DNA of 39,838 bases from an uncultured bacterium (GTDB lineage: Bacteria; Bacillota; Clostridia; Lachnospirales; Lachnospiraceae). This document shows positions 34,017 through 39,838 of this stretch, piece by piece. The notes beneath the pieces were generated by a model that saw only the letters and a program-made list of their open reading frames with translations, did no database searches and was not told the DNA's origin. The stretch spans positions 1 to 39,838 of the forward strand of contig CAJMPJ010000032.1 of the NCBI GenBank assembly GCA_905215155.1, read 5' to 3'. The first letter of the stretch is position 1; each line of letters begins with the position of its first letter. The translations under genes and the position numbers were made by a program.

Positions 34017-34870
34017 TGACAAGGAGCAAAAGGGCAGCCATAAAAAAGTTTGTATGGTCACTGATCCGGTATGGGACTCTGTTAGCTGGCGCAATCGTTT
34101 CGGTGCTCCCGGTAGTTGTCTGCGTGTTTACCGCCTTTAAGACACCGGAAGAATATGCCTCCACCAGTGTTATGTCCCCTCCAAATAGCTTTTTGTATTT
34201 CAATAACTTTATTGAAGCATGGCAGAAGGCCAATATGGGGGTTGCGTTCCGCAACTCGGCAATCATTCTGGTGTTTGTATTGATTGGTTCTGTGCTTTCC
34301 GGCTCTATGCTGGCCTATGTGTTGAGCCGTTTCAAATTTCCGGGAAACGGGTTCATTCGTAATCTGTTCCTGTTCGCCGCCCTGCTGCCGGGAATCGCCA
34401 TGCAGGTGTCCGTGTATCAGATCATGTACAGCCTTGGCTGGATCAACAGTCTTCCGGGATACATTGTGATGATGTGCGGAACGGATATCATGTCCATCTA
34501 TATTTTCATTCAGTTTTTTGAAAATATTTCCACCTCACTGGATGAGTCGGCAATTATGGATGGATGTACCTATTTCGGCGTATTTTTCCGGGTGCTGCTG
34601 CCGCTTTTAAAACCTGCCGTTATTACGGTGATGATCTTAAAGGGCGTAGGCACTTACAATGAATATTATGCGGCAAACTTATATCTCCAGGATAAGAATA
34701 ACCTGGTAACGGTGGCGACGTCCCTGTTCAAATTCACCGGTCCTCTGGGAAACCAGTACAACTATATCTGCGCAGGAGTCATTATTACCATGATTCCGGC
34801 TCTGCTCATTTTTATTCTTTGCCAGAAGCAGATATACAGCGGACTGACCCAGGGGGCGGTAAAGGGGTAG
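34013..34870 (+). CDS. ABC sugar permease, MalG/UgpE type (mannan operon)
   Basis: Partner permease of 285 residues with six transmembrane helices from about residue 18 and the EAA-like loop TSLDESAIMDGCTYFGVFFR, in which ESA replaces EAA and Cys replaces the usual Ala/Thr after DG. It ends in YSGLTQGAVKG as is typical. AAAGGAGGTGG, located in the end of the previous gene, is its ribosome binding site. No ATPase follows; the enzymes of the pathway begin 60 bp downstream. Confidence 0.93.
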   Translation: MMTRSKRAAIKKFVWSLIRYGTLLAGAIVSVLPVVVCVFTAFKTPEEYASTSVMSPPNSFLYFNNFIEAWQKANMGVAFRNSAIILVFVLIGSVLSGSMLAYVLSRFKFPGNGFIRNLFLFAALLPGIAMQVSVYQIMYSLGWINSLPGYIVMMCGTDIMSIYIFIQFFENISTSLDESAIMDGCTYFGVFFRVLLPLLKPAVITVMILKGVGTYNEYYAANLYLQDKNNLVTVATSLFKFTGPLGNQYNYICAGVIITMIPALLIFILCQKQIYSGLTQGAVKG

Positions 34871-34930
34871 GAAAAGCCGGAGGCGACAGTGATAAAACAT
34901 ACATAAAAAAGAAAGACAGAGGTAGGAACA

Positions 34931-35959
34931 ATGAGCGATGTAAAAATGATTGGACCAAATGTACCCAATATGCCGTGGCAGGAGCGTGGAGCGGAGACAA
35001 AAGGTTTTATGCCGGTGTGGAGATATTCAGGGAATCCGATTATTGGAAGAAATCCCCTGGAAGGAGTTGCCCGTATTTTTAACAGTGCGGTAATTCCTTA
35101 CGAGGACGGATTTATCGGAGTGTTTCGCGGAGAAGGAACAGATGGGGTGCCTCATATTTATTTAGGCCGCAGCGAGGATGGAATTGACTGGACGTTTGAA
35201 AAGGAGAAGATCCAGTTTGTAGATGAAGCGGGAAATCCTTTTATGCCAATCTATGCGTACGATCCCAGACTGGTCAAGGTGGAGGAAGTCTATTATATGA
35301 TGTGGTGTCAGGACTGCTACGGGGCTTCCATTGGCATGGCAAGGACCACTGATTTTAAGACCTTTACGAGAATTGAGAATCCATTTTTGCCGTTTAACCG
35401 GAATGCTGTGCTGTTTCCAAGAAAAATTGACGGAAAGTTTATGATGCTGTCACGCCCCAGTGACAGCGGCCATACACCGTTTGGTGATATCTATCTGTCG
35501 GAAAGCCCGGATATGGTTTACTGGGGAAAACACAGACATGTGATGGGAAAGAACGGAGACCATTGGTGGGAGAATGTGAAGATCGGCGGAGGTGCGGCTC
35601 CCATTGAGACAACAGAGGGCTGGCTTCTCTTTTACCATGGGGTAACAGGGACCTGCAATGGGCTGGTGTACAGCATCGGGGGAGCGATTCTTGATAGGGA
35701 TCAGCCGTCAATTGTCAAATACCGCTGTGCAAACTTTTTGCTGACTCCCCAGGAGTGGTATGAAGAACGGGGCTTTGTGCCAAATGTGACCTTTCCCTGT
35801 GCTACCATTCACGATGCAAAGACCGGGAGAATTGCCATTTATTATGGAGCTGCGGACAGCTATGTGGGCCTGGCATTTACGACGGTTCATGAGGTTGTGG
35901 CCTATATTAAGGACCACAGCCGGGTATCAGAAAGCGATAGGGAAATCGGACTTCGCTGA
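34931..35959 (+). CDS. GH130 beta-mannooligosaccharide phosphorylase
   Basis: Cytoplasmic GH130 enzyme, 342 residues, that uses phosphate to release mannose 1-phosphate from the non-reducing end of beta-mannosides. The five-bladed propeller starts at RYSGNPIIGRNP; the general-acid motif YDPRLVKVEEVYYMMW carries Asp111, and phosphate-binding residues are expected in FNRNAVLFPRK and the HGV loop (LLFYHGVTGTCNGLVYS). Length and motifs fit subfamily GH130_2, which acts on beta-1,4-mannooligosaccharides, although some members prefer beta-1,2-linked mannose. AGAGGTAGGAAC precedes ATG 34931. The epimerase follows after 14 bp. Together with the second GH130 it would process both chain ends and the final disaccharide. 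Confidence 0.92.
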   Translation: MSDVKMIGPNVPNMPWQERGAETKGFMPVWRYSGNPIIGRNPLEGVARIFNSAVIPYEDGFIGVFRGEGTDGVPHIYLGRSEDGIDWTFEKEKIQFVDEAGNPFMPIYAYDPRLVKVEEVYYMMWCQDCYGASIGMARTTDFKTFTRIENPFLPFNRNAVLFPRKIDGKFMMLSRPSDSGHTPFGDIYLSESPDMVYWGKHRHVMGKNGDHWWENVKIGGGAAPIETTEGWLLFYHGVTGTCNGLVYSIGGAILDRDQPSIVKYRCANFLLTPQEWYEERGFVPNVTFPCATIHDAKTGRIAIYYGAADSYVGLAFTTVHEVVAYIKDHSRVSESDREIGLR

Positions 35960-35973
35960 AAGAGGATAAGATC

Positions 35974-37146
35974 ATGATGAAAGAGGAAGTTACAAGACAC
36001 TTAATCCGGGAGCTTATCCCGTTTTGGGAGCATTTGCGGGATGAGGAAAACGGTGGTTTTTACGGGTATGTGGGCTATGATCTCTGTGTGGATCAAAAAG
36101 CAGTCAAGGGCTGCATCTTAAATAGCCGGATTCTTTGGTTCTTTTCCAATGCTTATCTGCTTTTAAAGGATGAGAGCCTGTTGGACTATGCCCGCCATGC
36201 CTATGAATTTTTAAAAAATAAATGTCTGGATAAAACCCACGGGGGCCTGTACTGGTCCCTGACCTATGACGGAAACGTGGAGGAGGGAATTAAGCATACT
36301 TATAATCAGGCCTTTGCAATCTATGCACTTTCTTCCTATTATGATGCGTCAAAGGATGAGGAAGCATTAGCGGAAGCCAGAAAGCTGTTTTTCCTGGTGG
36401 AAGAAAAATGCACCGATGAATACGGGTATCTGGAAGCCTTTGATGAAGCCTTTCATGCCATTGACAATGAAAAGCTGTCGGAAAATGGAGTGATGGCAGA
36501 AAAGACCATGAACACCCTTCTCCATGTGCTTGAGGCTTATACGGAACTGTACCGGGTTACAAAAGAGGAACAGGTGGGGGCCTGCATCAGGAAAATGTTG
36601 GATACCTTTTGTCTTTATGTGTACAACGAAGAAAAGGGGCGGCAGGAAGTATTTTTTGACAAGACCTGGAACACGCTGATTGATCTTTATTCCTATGGCC
36701 ATGATATTGAAGCAGCGTGGCTCATTGACCGTGGCTGCGAAGTTTTACAGGACCCGGTCTATACGGAGCGGATGTCACCGATTACCAAAAAGATCACGAA
36801 AAATATCTATGACAGGGCTTATGTGGATTCCTCGGTGTTAAATGAATCCGAGGGAGGGGTTAAGGACACGACCCGCGTCTGGTGGGTACAGGCAGAAGCA
36901 GTGGTAGGCTTTTTAAATGGATATGAAAAGTCACCGGACCAGCAGCAGTACCGGGAGGCAGCAGAAGATATCTGGAATTTTATCAGGACCTGTCTGGTAG
37001 ACAAACGAAAAGGCTCTGAATGGTACTGGGCGTTGGATCAGGACCGTAAGCCCTTAAAAAAGCCCATAGTGGAGCCATGGAAATGCCCTTACCATAATGG
37101 AAGAATGTGTTTTGAAGTCATAAGGAGGTTACAGGATGCTTCATAG
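35974..37146 (+). CDS. AGE-family disaccharide 2-epimerase (cellobiose/mannobiose 2-epimerase)
   Basis: Alpha/alpha-barrel epimerase of 390 residues that converts the reducing-end sugar of a beta-1,4 disaccharide between glucose and mannose. Family motifs with catalytic histidines are present: [61 protein letters not shown] and the C-terminal [16 protein letters not shown]. In mannan loci this step turns beta-1,4-mannobiose into mannosylglucose for the following GH130. AAAGAGGATAAG precedes ATG 35974; an adjacent ATG at 35977 is equally possible. The gene end overlaps the next start by 11 bp. Confidence 0.93.
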   Translation: MMKEEVTRHLIRELIPFWEHLRDEENGGFYGYVGYDLCVDQKAVKGCILNSRILWFFSNAYLLLKDESLLDYARHAYEFLKNKCLDKTHGGLYWSLTYDGNVEEGIKHTYNQAFAIYALSSYYDASKDEEALAEARKLFFLVEEKCTDEYGYLEAFDEAFHAIDNEKLSENGVMAEKTMNTLLHVLEAYTELYRVTKEEQVGACIRKMLDTFCLYVYNEEKGRQEVFFDKTWNTLIDLYSYGHDIEAAWLIDRGCEVLQDPVYTERMSPITKKITKNIYDRAYVDSSVLNESEGGVKDTTRVWWVQAEAVVGFLNGYEKSPDQQQYREAAEDIWNFIRTCLVDKRKGSEWYWALDQDRKPLKKPIVEPWKCPYHNGRMCFEVIRRLQDAS

Positions 37147-38326
37147 CCAATACGCAATCGAATCAGAAAAATATGAAAAGCTGATTAAAAGAAAGAACAA
37201 GAAATCAGAACGCTGCAATGGAATTTATGACCGGTATGAATACCCGGTGCTGACAAGGGATCATGCACCTCTCCACTGGAAATATGATCTGGATGACAGA
37301 ACCAATCCGTTCTTTATGGAACGCTTGGGCATTAATGCGGTCATGAACTCCGGCGCCATTGAAATGAATGGAAAATTTTATCTGGTGGCAAGGGTGGAAG
37401 GAAATGACCGGAAATCATTTTTTGCAGTTGCAGAAAGTGACAGCGGAATTGATGGCTTCCGGTTCTGGGATTATCCGGTGCGGCTGCCTGATACTCATAA
37501 AGAGGAAACCAACGTATACGATATGCGTCTGACAAAGCATGAGGATGGCTTTATTTACGGGGTATTTTGTTCGGAAGGCAAGGACCCGGATAGCAAGGAT
37601 TTGTCAGCGGCCGTTGCACAGGCTGGAATCGTAAGAACCAAAGATTTAAAGACCTGGGAACGGCTTGATAATCTGGTGACCGTACATTCTCCCCAGCAGA
37701 GAAATGTGGTACTGCATCCGGAATTTGTCGATGGAAAGTATGCATTTTACACAAGACCAATGGACGGCTTTCTAGAGACAGGAAGCGGCGGCGGAATCGG
37801 TTTTGGTCTTTGTGATGATATCTGCCATGCAGTCATTGAAGAAGAGAAAATCATCAGCAAACGGGTCTATCATACCCTTACGGAAGTGAAAAATGGGGCA
37901 GGTGCAGTTCCCATCAAGGGCAAAAAGGGCTGGATTCATATTGCCCACGGGGTACGGGGGACTGCGGCCGGCCTTCGGTATGTGCTCTATGTATTTGCGA
38001 CGGATTTAAAAGATCCCTCCAAAGTGATTGCAGAACCTTCCGGCGTGTTCTTAGCTCCTCTTGGGAAGGAACGGGTCGGAGATGTGTCCAATGTGGTATT
38101 TACCAATGGGGCAATTGCGCGGGAAAACGGAGAAGTCTATATCTATTATGCGTCCAGCGATACCAGAATGCATGTAGCGACCACAACCCTTGAGAGATTG
38201 GAGGACTATGCATTTCATACGCCGAAAGATCCTCTCCGTTCCGCAGACTGTGTGGCACAGCGCTGTGAGCTGATAGAGAAAAATCTAAAACTGTTAAACA
38301 GGAGCAAAATGGAGAACTGCATATGA
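37136..38326 (+). CDS. GH130_1 4-O-beta-D-mannosyl-D-glucose phosphorylase
   Basis: GH130 enzyme of 396 residues of the longer subfamily 1 type, which cleaves mannosyl-beta-1,4-glucose with phosphate into mannose 1-phosphate and glucose. The general acid lies in [13 protein letters not shown] (Asp129); further family sequences are [20 protein letters not shown] and the HGV loop [18 protein letters not shown]. The position directly after the 2-epimerase supports this specificity over oligomannoside phosphorolysis. AAGGAGG precedes ATG 37136, which lies inside the end of the epimerase gene. It overlaps the esterase gene by 4 bp (ATGA). Confidence 0.94.
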   Translation: MLHSQYAIESEKYEKLIKRKNKKSERCNGIYDRYEYPVLTRDHAPLHWKYDLDDRTNPFFMERLGINAVMNSGAIEMNGKFYLVARVEGNDRKSFFAVAESDSGIDGFRFWDYPVRLPDTHKEETNVYDMRLTKHEDGFIYGVFCSEGKDPDSKDLSAAVAQAGIVRTKDLKTWERLDNLVTVHSPQQRNVVLHPEFVDGKYAFYTRPMDGFLETGSGGGIGFGLCDDICHAVIEEEKIISKRVYHTLTEVKNGAGAVPIKGKKGWIHIAHGVRGTAAGLRYVLYVFATDLKDPSKVIAEPSGVFLAPLGKERVGDVSNVVFTNGAIARENGEVYIYYASSDTRMHVATTTLERLEDYAFHTPKDPLRSADCVAQRCELIEKNLKLLNRSKMENCI

Positions 38327-39369
38327 AAATCGAACTGGACCATGAAAAGCTGCAGTACAGCGGCCGGATTGATGACTCCAATCCCAAAAGGCCGGAATTT
38401 ATCTTTCCGGCCAGTTCTCTGACCTTTGCTTTTTTGGGGACCGGTGCGGCAGCGGTTGTCTGCAACCGGAAGGCTTATTGGGACAATTACGTTGGGATCA
38501 TCGTGGACGGGGTACAAAAAAAAGTGCTCTTACCGGAGCAGGGAAGTGCAAGGATCGTGCTGGCAGAGGGACTTCCGGAGAGGGAACACCAGGTGACCCT
38601 TTTTAAAAGGCAGGATGCCTGCCATGAGTTTGCCATAGAGGAGCTGGAGATTTTTGGAAATGGAGTTCTCCTGGACCCCCCAGAGAAGCCTCACCGGAAG
38701 ATTGAGGTATACGGAGATTCCGTATCCGCCGGAGAAGTGTCGGAGCTTGAGGAGTATGCAGGAAAGCCTGACCCGGTGCACAACGGGGAGTATTCCAACA
38801 GCTGGTATTCCTATGGTGCCATAGCGGCAAGAAAATTGAATGCTCAGATCCACGATATCGCCCAGGGAGGAATCGCCCTGCTTGACGGAACCGGATGGTT
38901 TTCGGCACCTGCTTATCCCGGGATGGAATCGGTGTGGGATAAAGTCCATTACTGTCCGGAGTTAGGGAAAATGACGGACTGGGACTTTTCAAAATATACC
39001 CCTCATGTGGTGATCGCTGCAATCGGGCAGAATGACAATCATCCGGAGGATTATATGAAAGAAGATCCCAATGGGGAAAAGGCACAGTATTGGAAGAAAC
39101 GGTATGAAGCCTGGATAAAAAAGATCCGGGAAAAATATCCCAAAGCCGCCATTATTCTTGCGACTACCATTCTGGAACATGACCCTAACTGGGATGCAGC
39201 CATTGAAGAAGTGTGTCAGCGGCTGGGGGATGACCGGGTGTATCATTTTCAGTATACCAATAACGGCAGGGGGACTCCGGGACATATCCGAATTTCAGAA
39301 GCGGAAAAGATGGCAGAGGAGTTATGCCGGTTTATTGAAGCACTGCCGGGAACGATTTGGGAATCATAA
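38323..39369 (+). CDS. CE2-type acetylesterase (SGNH hydrolase) for mannooligosaccharides
   Basis: Carbohydrate esterase of 348 residues with no signal peptide. An N-terminal beta-sandwich jelly roll (about 1-120) precedes an SGNH hydrolase domain, the layout of family CE2. The nucleophile motif is [10 protein letters not shown] with Ser133; AAIGQND provides the oxyanion Asn, and [15 protein letters not shown] contains His321. CE2 enzymes usually have a catalytic Ser-His dyad. In Roseburia mannan loci a cytoplasmic CE2 removes acetyl groups from imported mannooligosaccharides so that phosphorylases can act; the same role is likely here. Its ATG overlaps the previous stop by 4 bp with GGAG upstream. 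A lipoprotein mannanase gene follows after 23 bp. Confidence 0.9.
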   Translation: MKIELDHEKLQYSGRIDDSNPKRPEFIFPASSLTFAFLGTGAAAVVCNRKAYWDNYVGIIVDGVQKKVLLPEQGSARIVLAEGLPEREHQVTLFKRQDACHEFAIEELEIFGNGVLLDPPEKPHRKIEVYGDSVSAGEVSELEEYAGKPDPVHNGEYSNSWYSYGAIAARKLNAQIHDIAQGGIALLDGTGWFSAPAYPGMESVWDKVHYCPELGKMTDWDFSKYTPHVVIAAIGQNDNHPEDYMKEDPNGEKAQYWKKRYEAWIKKIREKYPKAAIILATTILEHDPNWDAAIEEVCQRLGDDRVYHFQYTNNGRGTPGHIRISEAEKMAEELCRFIEALPGTIWES

Positions 39370-39392
39370 ACGGAGAAGAATGGGGAGGGTTT

Positions 39393-39838
39393 ATGCTTAA
39401 CAAAATGAGAGGGAGCCGGGTGATTACCGGCTTATTGGTTATGGCCATGTTAGTAGGATGCACCGCAAAGGTGGAAAGCACGAAGGGGAATACGGAATCA
39501 CCGTATAAGCGGATCAACGCATTGCCGGGAGAGGCTACCTTGGTATCGGGTCTTTCTCTCCCCGACAGCGTGCAGCTGGCAGATGAGAATGCATTGCCGC
39601 CGGCGGCGGAACTTTTTGCTTATTTAAATGGGGCAGGGGAAGCCGGTTATGTGCTTTATGGGCACCAGAATGACACGCATTACAAAGGGGGAGGAACGTT
39701 TGAGGGATCGTCGTCCTCGGATACCAAGGATTTGACCGGTTCCATTGCTGCAATCTGCGGAATTGATACCCTGTCCTTTACCGGAGCAGAATTGCCGGTT
39801 GCAGATGGAAAAAAGGATTCGGCAGAGGAAGCGGCGGG
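39393..39838 (+). CDS. Lipoprotein GH26 beta-mannanase, 5' part cut by window end
   Basis: An open frame from ATG 39393 (GGGAGGG 4-10 bp upstream) runs out of the window after 148 codons. It has a lipoprotein signal peptide with lipobox MLVGC (Cys23). Residues from about 75 resemble GH26: ELFAYLNGAGEAGYVLYGHQ followed by NDTHYKGGG, comparable to the GHQ segment near the start of GH26 barrels, and LTGSIAAICGID in the place of the family's GDYPAVFGWD-like segment. GH26 enzymes cleave beta-1,4-mannan; a cell-surface enzyme would supply oligosaccharides to the importer at 31601. It is the last visible gene of the operon. Catalytic glutamates lie beyond the window, so the call depends on the N-terminal part only. 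Confidence 0.75.
   Translation, partial: MLNKMRGSRVITGLLVMAMLVGCTAKVESTKGNTESPYKRINALPGEATLVSGLSLPDSVQLADENALPPAAELFAYLNGAGEAGYVLYGHQNDTHYKGGGTFEGSSSSDTKDLTGSIAAICGIDTLSFTGAELPVADGKKDSAEEAA

Overview
The window looks like a carbohydrate-utilisation stretch from a Gram-positive anaerobe of the Lachnospiraceae/Clostridia type (for example the Lacrimispora, Hungatella or Enterocloster neighbourhood). Reasons: strong AGGAGG-type ribosome binding sites with some TTG starts, lipoprotein-anchored ABC sugar-binding proteins, YesL/LplB/LplC-like transport genes, a membrane-anchored AraC regulator, LacI regulators, and mannan phosphorolysis genes as known in Roseburia and Ruminococcus. The genus is inferred. 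No rRNA, tRNA, CRISPR array, phage or insertion sequence was seen.

Three catabolic modules lie side by side. (1) 1-8.5 kb, a fructan-type operon: LacI regulator, ABC importer (lipoprotein plus two permeases), a GH172 (DUF2961) enzyme, a cytoplasmic GH32 fructosidase and a PfkB sugar kinase. The GH172 has glutamates at residues 270 and 291, the positions I recall as catalytic in Bifidobacterium dentium alpha-D-fructofuranosidase/difructose dianhydride I hydrolase. The likely pathway is uptake of difructose dianhydrides and/or short fructans, opening by GH172, hydrolysis by GH32 and phosphorylation of fructose. Two LacI-type operators flank the promoter.

(2) 8.6-29.1 kb, a probable uronate-containing polysaccharide locus: a secreted alginate-lyase-fold protein, a remnant of a GH28 gene, a cytoplasmic GH31 with an unusual active-site motif, a binding lipoprotein separated from its two LplB/LplC-like permeases by a reversed yesL, a membrane-anchored AraC regulator, a large cytoplasmic heparinase II/III-like protein, a secreted protein of about 1230 residues that I cannot assign to a family, and a secreted protein with cell-wall-binding repeats. 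The substrate is unknown. This is the part most likely to hold something undescribed.

(3) 29.2 kb to the end, a beta-mannan locus: two overlapping paralogous LacI genes, then an operon with ABC importer (lipoprotein plus two permeases), GH130 mannooligosaccharide phosphorylase, AGE-family disaccharide 2-epimerase, a second GH130 (mannosylglucose phosphorylase type), a CE2-type acetylesterase and the start of a lipoprotein GH26 mannanase cut by the window end. The proposed flow is surface mannanase, import, deacetylation, phosphorolysis of oligomers, epimerisation of mannobiose to mannosylglucose, then phosphorolysis to mannose 1-phosphate and glucose.

None of the three importers has an ATPase gene here, which is usual for families that share a distant MsmK-type ATPase. 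Transcription units are separated by clear hairpins, notably a 23-bp perfect stem between the convergent genes at 23.5 kb.
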